Below, one piece after another: positions 1-11,448 of a DNA stretch of 64,000 nt. Source of the DNA: Geosiphon pyriformis (Eukaryota; Glomeromycota; Glomeromycetes; Archaeosporales; Geosiphonaceae); the NCBI GenBank assembly GCA_016748015.1, contig JAAOMT010000441.1:198005-262004 (forward strand), given 5' to 3'. The stretch's first letter is position 1. Each line of letters opens with the position of its first letter. The translations under genes and the position numbers were made by a program. The notes below the pieces were generated by a model, which did no database searches, was not told the origin of the DNA, and worked only from the letters and a program-made list of their open reading frames with translations.

Positions 1-618
1 GGTCACTGAGTTGATTGAGCTGCCAGTGCTAAAATTATCACTGCAGATGGCACCATGAGAATGCCTATTGGCGAAATTGACAACTTCCCAATTGAAGTTA
101 ATGGCATTGTCACTTCCATTAAGATTTTAGTGATGGAAGCAACTCAGTACCAAGCACTAGTTGGTAATGATTGGCTAGTCAAAACCAATGCTGTGCTTGA
201 CTGGACCATGCAAAAACTCCAGTTCAGTCAGAATGAACGACACACATGGGTACCAGCTACATGTGGTCACTTTAAGACCACCAACTCGTCAGCACCACTA
301 ATCGACTTCAAAGAAAAAACAAAACCTACCTGAGAAGCCTACCAAGTCTTGTGGGCTGACCCAGACCACAATGAACTGTTGCTGATACTCTCATGGAATG
401 ACAACCCCAAGGGAAAGCAAAAAAAGAAACTGACTTAGGAGACAGACAATTTGACTTGGACTGACAATAAACAAGAAGAACCATCAAGTTGGGAGTAGAA
501 AGAAGAAAAGGAAAAAGGAAAAGAAAGGGAGGAGGAAAACACTCAAGCCAACAACATTTATATCCCATACATCTATGATCAACAACAATCATTAACCTAT
601 CACTAACCCAAACTGATA
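1..618 (+). pseudogene. A-1 pol: aspartic protease C-terminal part and linker
   Basis: This is the retropepsin-like protease of the element. The region aligns by eye with the protease of B-1: both contain the stretches GEIDNF, YQALVGN and LDW followed by P.TCG, typical of the C-terminal half of gypsy proteases. The catalytic DSG/DTG triad lies before the window start. Frame +1 is interrupted by stops at 7, 16, 331, 436, 496 and 604. Most fit single transitions from Gln, Trp or Arg codons. A charged Lys/Glu-rich linker (about 400-540) joins it to the cysteine-rich module in the same frame. Confidence 0.75.
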
Positions 619-1479
619 TGCATTGATTGTGACAAGAAATTGTCATCAATGGGTGCATGCTGTGGTGACGACAAAGAATATCAGACGGCAACCAAGTTTT
701 ATTGTTACACATGCCTTGTCGAATGTTTTGGAAGACCAAAACGAGTGAGAAAATGGAATAATACACCATGTCTAGCCTGTGGAGAAACTCTCCTTGACGA
801 AGAAATATAGAATTCCTGGGAGAAGAAGAACGTGTAATGTTTCTTGCCAATACATGATCCTCATCAGCAACTGGGTCGAGAAAGAGACACCAATAGAAGC
901 CACTTGGAGAAGAGCTGTACAGCGATTGGACAGTTGTCTACATGATAATGATGAATTATGGCGAATGGCAATTGCCAAAATTGAAGGCGTGTTGTCAGAA
1001 GAAATCAGAACAATTAAAAAAACCCACCAGAACCCATTGAGCTTGACTGGAATGTAGAGCTAGTCATAAATTTCCTGAAACCAAAAGAGTTCTATAAGCA
1101 CTACCAAAACTTGGCACTCACTAGAGAAAAGCAAGAACAATGGCTAGCACAATTGAATACAAAACTATGTTGCCATTGTTTAATTCCCTGTGACTTTGAA
1201 TATTGTGACAATTGTGACCTCATTTACAATCCACTACCATGCATTATCTACACAATCCCCAAAGAGGAAGAACCAATCAGCAACTGCGCATTAGAGTTGG
1301 AATCACCATTCGATCCTGATTCAAACTCTGACAATGACAACAATGAGAATAATGGTTCTAGTTCCATTCAAAATGGCAATAACAATGACAACAATATCAA
1401 CTCAGATTCAAATTCCAACTCAAATTATGAACAATATATCGTGCTTTCTGATCTCACCAAGAAACAAGAACTAAAATGA
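619..1479 (+). pseudogene. A-1 pol: cysteine-rich (zinc-ribbon-like) module between PR and dUTPase
   Basis: The first block begins with CIDC at 619, then FYCYTC, then a third pair PCLACGE ending at a TAG at 808. The middle helical block (CNVSCQY onward, about 820-1020) is displaced into frame 2, and the frame returns to 1 near 1030, so two compensating indels are present. The last block has CCHC, then PCDFEYCDNC, followed by an Asn/Asp/Ser-rich low-complexity tail (about 1310-1430). Paired CxxC motifs suggest zinc binding. The same blocks occur in B-1 and A-2. The function is unknown; nucleic-acid binding or a structural role is inference. Confidence 0.65.
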
Positions 1480-1503
1480 TTCAGTGATAATAATAAAGGT
1501 ATC

Positions 1504-1944
1504 ATGCCAGAACACGCACATAATACTGATGCCAGGTTTGATCTGAGGTATCCAGAAAAAGATGCCATTAAATTGGAACCACATTTGCGCACCTGCATTG
1601 ATCTGAAAATAGTGCTGGAAATTCTGGCAACAACAATGGTTCAATTAGCATTTGGAAGTAGTTTAGCAAAAAGAGGGATTAATATAAGAGGAGAAATAAT
1701 TGACATGAGATATGTAAAAAATATTATTGCTATGCTACAAAATGACTCAGAAAAAACCTATATAATAGAGCCCAACAAAAAGATAGCACAGGCAATATTC
1801 CTGTCTCTGGTTAGAGTAGCTCAGTTAGTATCAGTAGGAAAGAGAGAGGAATTAGAAATAACAGTGAGAGAAATACAGGGATTTGAATCAACAAGTAGAA
1901 TAGATATACTAGTTAATATGGCAGAAGAAGAAATTGTTGACTAA
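1504..1944 (+). pseudogene. A-1 pol: trimeric-type dUTPase domain
   Basis: The domain would hydrolyse dUTP to dUMP and pyrophosphate. All five motifs of the trimeric dUTPase family are recognisable in this 146-codon stretch: motif 1 DARFDL (residues 9-14), motif 2 GSSLAKRG (51-58), motif 3 GEIIDMRY with the catalytic Asp at 67 and Tyr at 70, motif 4 NKKIAQAI (91-98), and motif 5 REIQGFESTS (122-131). Glycines normally found in motifs 1 and 5 are Arg and Glu, as expected from G-to-A changes. A TGA at 1477 separates it from the upstream module in the same frame, so the ATG at 1504 is not necessarily a true start. The domain is about the usual length for the family. Confidence 0.85.
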
Positions 1945-3729
1945 AGAGAAATTATCTCAGCAGGTTAAGCAATTTCTATTCCACCATATGGCCAGTACAT
2001 GATAGAAATAAAGTGAGAAGTAAAAGAATAGAATCAGATTTTTGAAGCAGAACCAACTCTTTGTGAATCAGGAGAAATTGGACTTATCAATCTACACATA
2101 CCAGCCAAAAACCATAACCATATCAAAATTTCCATCTACAACAACACTGGAAATATTGTAGAAATACCAGCCAGAACTACCATTGGATACTTAAGTACTG
2201 AAATAGAAGATCAACCACCAAGCACCATTCTGGACTTTCCACAGCTTTGTGAATATGTCGATATCACATCACAAACAATATATGGACAAAGTGAAGATTA
2301 TTTGCTCTAACCAGAACAATTGGAACAAATGAACATGGGAAACTTGGATCCACTCCAAAGTATGCAACTTAAGATGTTGCTCAACAATTTCAATGACATT
2401 TTTGCCAGCAAAAATGAGTTTGGCCAAACTGACATCATTCAGCATCAGATCAAGACTGGAGATGCAATGCCAATTAAACAAAAAGCATACAGAGTACCAC
2501 CAGTTAGCCACGAGATTATCCGGCAAGAGATAAACCGAATTCTTAACAACAGGCTAATTCAGCCATTAATAAGCCCATGGTCGTTATCAGTGGTACTCAT
2601 TCATAAAAAGAATAGAAAGATCTGCTTTTAAGTAGATTATAGAAAACTTAATGGAATAACTCATGGAGATAGCTACCTCACTCCACGGATCCAAAAATTA
2701 TTCGATGCTTTCAGTGGAAACAAATAGTTTTCAACATTAGACCTGGACAGTGGTTACTGGCAAATAGCCATAGATCCAGCTGATAAAGAAAAAATGGCAT
2801 TCACCACCAGAAAAGAGAATTTTGAATTTGAAGTAATGCCATTTGGCTTAACCAATACACCAATCACTTTCCAAAAGCTAATAGAAATTGTTTATACTGG
2901 CTTATTGTGAAAATCAGTAGTTGTATACTTGGATGACACCAATGTATTCTCAAAAACATTTGATTATTATTTTCATTATCTTCAACAAGTGTTCAAAAGA
3001 CTAAGAAGAGCAGAACTAAAGTTAAATGCAACAAAGTGTTTTTTTGGCAAAACAAAACTAAAATTCTTGGAACACATAGTTAACAAAGATAGCATTAAAA
3101 CAGATCCAGAGAAAATAGAGATAGTAAAGAACTATCTAGTGCTGACAAATATAACAGAACTGAAATCATTCTTGGGATTCGCCAGCTACTATTGACATTT
3201 TATCAAAAACTTTTCCAAGATAGCGCAGCCACTCAACCAACTGCAAACCAAGAATACAAAATATGAATAGACAGAAAGTCAACAAGAAGCTTTTGATATT
3301 CTGAGAAGAAAGCTTATTTAACCTTCAGTACTGATCTATTCAGATTACAGCAAACCATTCATTATCACCACCAATGTATTCGGCCAAGCATTAGGAGCAA
3401 TACTATCTCAGAGAGAACCAGACAGCAGAAAACATCTAGTAGCATATGCCAGCAGAGATTTAACACCAGCCGAAAAAAACTATGGAACACTAGAACAAGA
3501 ATACTTAGCAATATATTAAGCAGTCATGAAATAGAAAAAATACTTGAGCCAGAAGTTTGAAGTATACACAGATCACAAAAAATTAACATCACTTCAAAAA
3601 CAAAAATTTGGAGATGGAAGACAGTCAAAATGAAAAATGGCACTCGTACTATATAATTATACTATACATTATAAAAAGAGAAAAGACAATGGAAATGCTG
3701 ACGGTTTGTCACAAATGAGACAAATCTAA
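1945..3729 (+). pseudogene. A-1 pol: beta-rich spacer, reverse transcriptase and RNase H
   Basis: This region is the polymerase that copies element RNA into DNA. A spacer rich in beta-branched residues (to about 2307) precedes RT, all in frame 1. RT shows the fingers segment VDYRKLN near 2632, DLDSGYWQ, VMPFGLTNTP and an intact YLDD at 2926-2937. RNase H follows with ILSQ, VAYASR and YTDHKKL, but its first catalytic block reads TTN instead of TDA, so the first Asp is lost. Stops occur at 1942, 2308, 2629, 2725, 2908, 3193 and 3268 among others. The RNase H frame ends with MRQI and TAA at 3727, the same place as in B-1 and B-3. Confidence 0.88.
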
Positions 3730-3730
3730 G

Positions 3731-5173
3731 AACATTTCAACCCAAAATATAACAAAACCAGAACAATACCAACAAAAAATATAACAAAAGATGAACATAC
3801 AAAAATATCAACAACTGCAACATTATATAAACACTCAACAGTTTAAGGAGAATTTATTTCAAATAGAATGAAAGAGTATCAAACAACAATCAAAATATTT
3901 TATCACTCACCAAAATATACTTTATCAGAAAAATAGAAGAGAGCTAAAGCAATCAACCAGAGTAATTACAGAGTCAGAAAAAGAGACAATATTATTCAAC
4001 ATGCACTCAAATTCAACAGCAGAACATTTTCACAAAGAAGCAACCATGGAAAGAACCAGAAAAAGATACTATTGGCCATCAATGTATCCAGACATTATTC
4101 AATATGTTCAAAATTGTGATGCTTGTCAGCGAAAAAGAAGAACGAAATCCAGTGAACCATTAAAACCAATCAAAGTAGAACAACCATTCGACTGTATTGG
4201 AATTGATCTAGTCAGACCATTAACAATCACCAGAGGAGGAAACAAGTACATAGCAGTAGCCATGAACTATTTCACTAAATGGCCAGAGGCGAAAGCAATT
4301 CAAAAAGCAGATGCAGAATCTGTTGCCAAATTTGTTCATCAAGATTTAATTTGTTAACACAGATGTCCAAAGGAATTATTATCAGACCAAGAAACTCATT
4401 TTGTGAACAGAACATTAACAGAATTGAGCCAAAGATTCGGAATTAAGAGACCACTATCATCACCATACCATCTACAAACCAACGGATTAGTTGAAAGATT
4501 CAACAAAACATTGTGTGAAGCAATAGCTAAGCTCAGCCAAGAAAACCAGAATGATTGGGACATGTTGATACCATCAGTACTATTTGCTTATTGAACAATG
4601 AAACAAGACACTACACAAGCAACACCATTTGAATTAGTATACAGTAGAACAGCAACATTACTAGTGGAGATAAAGATCAACACATATCTAACTGAACCAA
4701 TAACAGAAGAGAATTTCCAAGAAACATTGTTAAGAAGAACATATGACTTAATGGAAACATTGGAAAACAAACAAAGAAGAGCAGCTGATAACATACAAAA
4801 GTCACAAGAAAAACAAAAAGAAAGACATGATAATCAACTATCAGACAAACCAGTTGAATTCAAGATTGGAGACAAAGTACTCTTACATTGTACCAAAGCA
4901 GAAAAACAATGGAGTGGAAAATTTGACCCCAAATGGGATGGACCATTTCACATATAAGAAATTCTAGAAAATAGAGCTTACAAATTAAGACTAAACAACA
5001 AAATCTTAACCAAAGCAGCACATGGAAATCGACTGAAACCATACTACAACACCATACTACCATCCACCAGTAATATTTTACAATTAGGAGTACAGAAAAT
5101 ACTAGTCCAACCAGATCAGATTCCACGAGATCTGGAACCAATCATTATTATTGACAACAACATGTCAAATTAA
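3731..5173 (+). pseudogene. A-1 integrase (HHCC, DDE core, GPY/F)
   Basis: Integrase inserts the cDNA into the host genome. It is read in frame 2, whereas RNase H is in frame 1. The zinc-binding region has His residues in TAEHFHKEAT and the pair CDAC. The core has GIDLVRP (first Asp), LLSDQETHF (second Asp, with Gly changed to Glu) and NGLVERFNK (Glu), so the DDE residues survive. The C-terminal WDGPFHI is the GPY/F signature near 4935. In-frame stops lie at about 4355, 4592 and 4955. A terminal TAA at 5171 sits where A-4 and A-5 both have TGA, suggesting the natural end of the integrase frame. Confidence 0.88.
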
Positions 5174-5857
5174 TCTATCAAAAGAATATATAAAGACATG
5201 GTAGATGTGACAGGAAATATCAGAAAAATGGAAATTACAGACAACATTCATTCATTAGCACAACAACTCTTTCAATTGATCCAACACCAGGAAATAAAGA
5301 TTACAATCAATCAACAAACCATTTAATATCAAGATACTAGAAAGACATTACAATCCAGAACACAGAAAAAAACTGAAAATACTGTGGACAAAATCATTGC
5401 GAAAGTAAAATTAGCAATAAGAGAGTTGACAAAAGAGTTACTATATCAAGAGTTAACTAAAGAAACTTGGAATTGGTGGATACAACAATTTCCACAAAAC
5501 TATTGTTATTTTTACTTGGAACAACATGTAAATATCCAAAATCTATATACAGATAAAACAAAGTGATTATTTGACAAAAAAATACTACAACAATTAGAAT
5601 ATTTTGTGGGAAAGAACAACTTATCCACACAGGCCTGAGCTATATACCAAATACACACAGTATTTCAGGATAGACCAGAAATATTACTCAACAAAGCAAT
5701 AGATATGGTTACCAGTAATCAATTGGGAAAGATCACCAATGCTCAATTTGAAGAATTACAGACCCAAATAATACAAGTAATTCTCGAAAACAAAATCCAG
5801 GAAATACTTCAAGAGGGGGAATTAAACAAGTTGGATTTCAACAGAGCTCAATATTAA
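5174..5857 (+). pseudogene. A-1 ORF3: conserved 3' ORF downstream of integrase
   Basis: About 228 codons of unknown function lie between integrase and the polypurine tract, in the same frame as integrase after the TAA at 5171. Readable stretches include DNIHSLAQQ, KITINQQTI and KITNAQFEELQ. The same patterns occur in B-1 ORF3 (SITINGSQI, KLTKLKFQQFSEQ), so the two are homologous. The frame ends at TAA 5855-5857, directly at the polypurine tract. Internal stops lie near 5323, 5564 and 5638. I see no signal peptide or membrane segment, so an envelope-type protein is unlikely. The composition suggests alpha helices. Confidence 0.6.
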
Positions 5858-5866
5858 AAAAAGGGA
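5856..5866 (+). other. Polypurine tract of A-1
   Basis: A run of A followed by GGGA lies four bases before the LTR start. It is in the position expected for the plus-strand primer. The same place in A-4 has AAAAGGAGGA and in A-5 (minus strand) AAAAGGAGGGA. Confidence 0.75.
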
Positions 5867-5870
5867 ATAA

Positions 5871-6651
5871 TGTTACTCATAGAAATATAGAAAATATATT
5901 AGCATGATTATTAGCCAATCAGAAATAGACGTAGTAAATGTGGAATTCTAGGATTTCTTTCAGGAATTGCAGGATTCCTGTCATAAAGAATCAAGGAATT
6001 GAGGAATCTCAATTATGTATATATAGCAGCAGAATTAGAAGCTAAAAAGACAGACCTCTTAGTTTAGATTTAATCTAAGCAACTCTCCAAATTACAATCA
6101 TCTAATAAATAACTATTTGTTATCTCAAACCCATTTCCACTATCAACACTTCATGTTGATAGTAATTAATACTTAACCACACTGGAACAATAGCTCTTGA
6201 TCATGACTATTAACAGAATACTAACTTGCAAATTGTCTTGGCTTATTTCTTTTTTTTCTTTATTTCTTTTCTTTTCTTTATTTTCTTGCTTTGATTTTAT
6301 TGTTGTTTACTAACTCTATTAAGAATTAACACGCACAGCACTGACGTCAGGATAAACGTGACTGGTAAAAGACCCAGAAATAAGGATAGAACACTCAATT
6401 GAGGATAGCTTACCAGGAGGAATACTGGCCATCAAGCTGAGAAAGAAATTGACAAAACTGCGGTTTCGGGAAGCTATGAATAAAAACTATTACCATTAAA
6501 TCTCTGTTCATTATACAAAGGACTCAACCAAACTCTTCAGATACAAAACCTTCAGATACCAAACCTTCAGATCATTGACAACAAGAATAGCTTTGAGCAC
6601 CAAGTTATGGGTTTGTATTTAATTTAACACCAGAAATTGTCACCTATAACA
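5871..6651 (+). repeat. 3' LTR of A-1 (A1-type U3), 781 bp
   Basis: It starts TGTTACTCATAG after the polypurine tract and ends CACCTATAACA, with TG...CA termini. The sequence matches the reverse complement of the LTRs at 39297-40215 and 61560-62418 over most of its length. The U3 part carries a cluster of GGAATTC/GGATTC-like units (about 5941-6010), then a TATA-like box. A long pyrimidine tract occupies about 6241-6295. No gene is inside. Confidence 0.9.
6014..6026 (+). promoter_or_regulatory. Conserved TATA-like box of family-A LTRs
   Basis: TATGTATATATAG precedes AGCAGAATTA in the LTR. The same ATGTATATATAGCA core is found in the LTRs around 40847 and 45737 (plus strand) and, inverted, near 40010 and 62165. 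Its persistence across decayed copies and its position after the U3 repeats fit the element's core promoter, with the RNA start shortly downstream. This is inference from position and conservation only. Confidence 0.5.
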
Positions 6652-6689
6652 ACGCATCTCCAATAATTGAGAGCACCAAACATTACCAG

Positions 6690-7730
6690 TTCTATTACCC
6701 ACCAAGTTTACCCATAACACCATTATTCAAAAATGATATATAAGATTTAATTAAATAGTTGAATGATTTTAAAAGAGCTGTCACAGCCAATTAATATGAC
6801 AATGAATACAAGTTTCAAATTGTTGGTGAATATTTCTAAGGCTCTTTTGCCACTTGGTTCTTACAAAAAACCAATGCCAATGTTCAATAAAAAATCATAA
6901 AGTGAACACCAGCAAATGCTGAAAAAGACAACATCTCTTTTATTATTTAGTTTAAAAACAAATTCAGAACTCTAATATTAATATCCAAATGGCTATGGAA
7001 TTAAAAAAAAGAATCCAAGACTCTGGTGAAATTGTAACTAAGTATGTCAAAGCAATCAGAAAGTTAATTAAGTGGATAGACCCTAAAAGAAACTAAACAG
7101 AAAAACAGAAAATTCACTTCTTTACAAAAGAATTGAGAACTAATCTTTCATATGCTCTTTGGTCTCTTTTGGCTCTGAAAAACAATCCCACAATAGATAT
7201 AGCCATTGAATTAACCCAATGAATTAACCCAATGAATTGAAAACAATCAAAAGATGTACTTGGAATCTACACTTTTAGTTTTTGTTTTTGCTTCTGTTAT
7301 GGCTTTTGCTCCTTAAATAGCTGTTACTTTTTTTGCTGCCCAGACTCCAGATCTCAATAAACAATTAATAGATAGACTTATAGCCAATTTTGCCTGGTTA
7401 TTAGAACTCTTAATCCAAGCAGTCAGAAAAAATCAACAATCCCAAAAACCCAGATTTGAACTCTATTTTAATTAGCCCCAGCAACCCTTTTATCAAAGAC
7501 AACAAAATCATGACCCATCTATGTATTATTGTTGTAAATTAACTGAATATTTCTTCAGAGATTGCAACAATTCTTTTTTGCCTTCTTTAGCTCCTAGAAA
7601 TAATGATAACCAAAACAATAAAACCAACAACAACAATATCCCCAATCAAAGATCCAATCATGTCAATATCAATTTCTTTGAAGAGAATTCCTTAGTTAAA
7701 GTTATTGTTTATAAGTCTTTAAACTAGTAA
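6690..7730 (+). pseudogene. C-1 Gag with degenerate CCHC knuckle
   Basis: This is the nucleocapsid precursor. Recognisable stretches are SYALWSLLALKNN (about 7145-7185) and, near the end, YYCCKLTEYFFRDC (7524-7565), followed by an Asn-rich tail with NINFFEEN. Alignment with C-2 (CYYCELTKHFFRDY) shows the expected CX2CX4HX4C knuckle. In C-1 the first Cys has become Tyr and the His has become Tyr. Frames change repeatedly upstream and many TAA/TGA codons are present. The start of Gag is missing because A-1 is inserted at 6651. Confidence 0.65.
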
Positions 7731-8095
7731 GCATACCTCCAAAGGGTAAAAGTACAAGCCAATTAGAAAAAAACCTTTTTTATGCTTTTAATCTAACTAA
7801 TGATAATCATGACATAGATAAACTAGCAATCAATACTTCTGAATTAACAAAAAAAAAGAAGAAAGCCAAGGTTGATTTCATTTTAGACTTAAACAAAGCA
7901 TTTATATTAACTGCTAATAACAATAAGCTACTAAAGGCTAAAATTTTTAAGAATCCTCCAAAGCTAGAACTCCCAGAAATTGTACAAAAATCTGGTCCTT
8001 ATTCTATTGTCAAAGATCTCATGAAAACCCCAGCTCACATTATCTTTGGCTAGTTAATAACTCATCTACAATTCAGAAAAAATTTTTACAAATCT

Positions 8096-8560
8096 TTGAT
8101 CCTAAAGAAAAAGACACCAAAAACTAACAAACACTTTTACCAAGCTAAACTTACTGACAACAGCAATGTCACTTCTCTGATTTGCAAAGCCCAAGTGGCT
8201 GGCTACTTTATTGATCTAATCTTAAACAGTAAATTATCTATTAGTGTCATTGCCAAACATTTCCTTAAAGCAATTGGCAGAAAAATTAATGAATTTTTAA
8301 CTAGACCAATGACCAATATACATAGTGACAAAAAGAAAGAACTGGGCATAACCAAAGCTGTTTTTGTTCATATCAATGACATCAGCATTGAAATTGACAT
8401 AGAAGTATCTAAAGCAAAAGAGTATACCATTATTGTTGACAATGAGTGACTCAAAAAAGCCAAAGTACTACTTGACTATAAACTTTGTAAGTTAACTATC
8501 AGATATGGTAAAAAGCCTATTGTGGTTAAGTGTCATTATTGAACAACCTCTTTAGTATTC
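8096..8560 (+). pseudogene. C-1 aspartic protease
   Basis: The block reads FIDLILNSKLSISVI, then a KAKEYTIIVDNE stretch, then LDYKLCKLTI, matching the overall pattern of gypsy retropepsins. The catalytic Asp is replaced: the motif expected as D-S/T-G is NSK, with Asn at about 8225-8227. C-2 also has Asn there. The frame is open for 118 codons and broken by TGA at about 8447. The region between 7730 and 8090 is Lys/Asn-rich and degenerate, with no further domain seen. Confidence 0.65.
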
Positions 8561-9039
8561 AAGCAAAATTAAGAAAATAAGCAATTGGATGAATCAGATA
8601 ATAAAGAGAATGATGAAAAAGAAGATTAAAAAGAACAAGAAAAAACTACTAAACTTGTCTATACTATTTTTACCAGCAATGACAAGTTACTGAACAATAT
8701 TAAAGCTGACAAAGAAAGAATTATTGTAAATGACAAAATGATTTGCTGGCTCTACTATAATATCCTCAGAAAAATCTTTGATAGAAAGCCTAACAAGAAA
8801 GCAAAATACAGTTATTAGTGGTATGGCCTTTATGTCTGGTATTGGTATAATAAACCCTTGTATTTTTCTAGTAATGAATGCAAATTCTGTCTAATCTATT
8901 ACAAAGATTGAGAACTTATTAGCCTAATACCAAGAGAAAAACTAAGAGAAATACAAAAGTCTTTTGAAAGTAAACCACTTGAAATTCAATCACTTGTAGT
9001 AAAACAAAGAAAACCCTTTCTGAAGAAAAAAAAATAGAC

Positions 9040-10300
9040 ATTGTAAATCTGTTGGTTAAAAATAGTCCAGTTATCTTAAAAGAAGATAATACTCCTAAAC
9101 AAATCTATGTGATACAACATACTATTACCACCAAAGAAACTTGTTCTATTTATTTGAAGCCTTATTAATCCAATTAACATAATGATAAGTTCATAAAAAA
9201 AGAGATAAACAGAATAAAAAATCTTGGATTCATACAAAAAACCAAGAGTAAATGGGCTTTTCCAGTTGTAGTGATATTCAAAAAAGGTAAAACTCTATGC
9301 TTTTGTGTTAATTATTGCCAATTAAATGCCATTATTATATGAAACATGTACTCACTCCCCAAAATTGATGTAATACTAAACAAATTTAATGGTGCTGTTT
9401 TTTTTTCAACTATTAACTTAATTGCTGGATTCTGGCAAGTAAAGATGGATCCAAAAAGCAGAAAAAAAACTGTCTTTATCACCAAATATGGCACTTATAA
9501 ATTCATAGTCATGTTTTTTGGTCTCATCAATGCCTCTCTCATCTTTCAATACCTAATGGACAAAGTGTTTAAATCAGTAAAAGAAAACTTTGTTTTGGTT
9601 TATTTAAATAACATAATAGTATACTCAAAAACCTGGGATAAACATCTTAAACACTTGCAAAAGGTTTTTAATCTTTTCAAAAATGCTGGCCTCAAGATAA
9701 ACTTAATCAAATCTTTTTTTGAACATTAATTCACCCAGTTTCTTGGTTATTTTATTACAAAAAATGGAATCTTCCCTGACTTAGCTAAAGTTAAAAAAGT
9801 CCAGAACATTAGACAACCAATAAATATTCCTGAACTATGCTTTTTTTTTTGGTTTGGCTTTTTATTATTACAAATTTATTAAAGATTTCTCCAAAATCAT
9901 TTTTTTTTTTAATCAGCTATTCAGAAAAAATATTAATTATCACTGGAGCACACACCAGCAAAAAACTTTTGAAATTCTAAAAGAAAAACTTGTTATTGAA
10001 CCAATTTTTAAGCAACCTAACTTGGACCAATCTTTTATTCTATACACTAATACATCTGGTTATAGACTTAATATTGTTTTCTTACAAAAAGATGAAAATG
10101 GCAGAAAACATGTTATAGCATATGCCAATAGAACCCTTATACCAGCAAAAAAAACTATTCAGTTACTGAACAAGAATGCTTAATGGTAGTTTAGGTTACT
10201 AGTTATTGAGACCAATATTTTTTTGGTGTGAAATTTCTAATGATAACCAACTATTAAGTCTTGGTTTGGCTGTATAACAAAAAGAAGCTAGAACACAAAC
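9040..10300 (+). pseudogene. C-1 reverse transcriptase and RNase H
   Basis: RT is recognisable from KIDVILNKFNGAVFFST, FWQVKMDPKSRK, FGLINAS and YLNNIIVYSK. The last is the catalytic motif, which should read YLDD; both Asp are Asn (9601-9612). RNase H follows from about 9960 in another frame, with FILYTNTSG, where TDAS is expected, and VIAYANRTL. C-1 therefore lacks the catalytic Asp in protease, RT and the first RNase H position. Frame shifts occur near 9735 and 9850. The 8560-9040 interval is Lys/Glu-rich spacer with stops. Confidence 0.8.
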
Positions 10301-10456
10301 AAATAACTTGCTAGATACTCCATCTGGATGAATTTGACTATAATATTTAACACCACAAAGTAGCAAATTATCAAAACACTAATGTTTTCTTTAAACTTAT
10401 TATTCAATAATAGTACAACTTTCTTAAATCAAACCAATCTAATTATTAGTAACTCC

Positions 10457-11448
10457 TGTTACTGGAGGTTTTTGGTCTCTTTTCTTGAATGTTGTAAATA
10501 TCTTTTGGTTGCAAATTTACGTTTTCTAGAAGTAGTGGAACCTTCAATAACTGAATTTATCTTCAAATTATCTTCTATAATTTGAACTTGCTGGGCTTAT
10601 AAGTGGAATGGCCAATTCTTTGCCAGTTATTTTATGTAGTTATGTTGTAGTAAATGTCAACTCTTTCTCAGGAATTGTTCATCTGGAAGCTCACTAAAAA
10701 TGTGTAGTTACTTTGCTGTGAAAATCAACTCTTCTACAGGAATTTCGTCTGTAGGCTACCCTAATGATTATAATAAAAAAAAAAAAGAAAAAGAAAAAAA
10801 ATGTAAAAAAAATAGGATTTTATCAAGGAAAACGTTTTCTATTCAGGCCTGGAGTCACTAACAGTTTACTGAAATTGGTAGCTAATCAATTTCGAAATGT
10901 TAGTTGGGTTTTGGGGATTTTCCAAGTGCAATAATTAAAGAATTTGGTTTTTCAAATTATTTGATATTTATTTCTTTTTGTGTGTATAGGAATGGTTCTA
11001 AGGGATAAATCTAAAGTAAGATATATTTTCTTGAAAAGAAAAGCTCTTTTTTTATACAACTTGTTGTAGTACTAGTCTATAAACTTGCACTTTTTCTCTT
11101 TGCTCAAATTTTGGTGAACTAAAGATACATTTTGATAGACTACAAGTTATTTCGCTGAATTATTGATTAATTTGGGTGAACTATTCATAATTTCGGCGAA
11201 TTTCTATAAATTTCGGCAAATTTCTTATAAATTTCGGCGAATTTTTGAATGTTACAAAGTTCAGAGTATTGTGTAATTTGATCATCCTACTTTTTGTTAT
11301 ATTAATTGGATTATTTAATTGAATCGTGATATGTGATAATTGATGAAATAATAAATAATAATTTGAAATAATATTACTATACTAATTAATTATAGGAATT
11401 ATAAGGGTAATTTCATGCTAATTAATAGCTAAAATTCTACTGATAACA
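10457..11448 (-). repeat. 3' LTR of B-1, 992 bp
   Basis: On the minus strand it starts TGTTATCAGTAG and ends TCCAGTAACA. The tail end carries the conserved stretch CCAAAAACCTCCAGTAACA seen in all family-B LTRs. It contains an A/T-rich purine tract (about 10775-10810) and short tandem units around TTCGGCGAA (11190-11246). The first codons of the LTR encode the end of ORF3. No independent gene is inside. Confidence 0.93.
11190..11246. repeat. Tandem TTCGGCGAA units in family-B LTR
   Basis: Three units of roughly 20-22 bp, each built on AATTTCGGCGAATTT (one has CGGCAAA). The core AATTC-GCCGAAATT is a near-palindrome and carries two CpG sites. The 5' LTR of B-1 has three perfect cores at 20120-20178 plus another at 20040. 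Older family-B LTRs keep degraded forms such as TTTTGGTGAATTTT. Confidence 0.75.

Larger units (their letters stand above)
1..6651 (+). mobile_element. Ty3/gypsy retrotransposon A-1, 5' end outside window
   Basis: The segment holds, in order, protease, cysteine-rich module, dUTPase, spacer, RT, RNase H, integrase, a 3' ORF, a polypurine tract and a 3' LTR. The RT-RNase H-integrase order identifies the Ty3/gypsy (Metaviridae) type. Gag and the 5' LTR must lie left of the window. To the right it abuts Gag sequence of element C-1, so A-1 is inserted in C-1 in the same orientation. Coding frames carry scattered stops and at least two indels, so the copy is inactive, but most domains are still readable. 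Confidence 0.9.

Noticed and set aside
326-850. 174-codon minus-strand frame
   Set aside because: Exactly antisense to A-1 protease and the cysteine module; cysteine- and serine-rich only because of the opposite strand.
5174-5857. ORF3 as an envelope gene
   Set aside because: Position fits env, but no signal peptide, membrane anchor or cleavage site is visible in A-1 or in the intact B-1 version.
6669-6680. GAGAGCACCAAA, identical to the B-1 primer-binding-site complement, at the left edge of C-1
   Set aside because: No LTR end is next to it, and alignment with C-2 shows that it lies inside C-family Gag coding sequence, so the match is coincidental.
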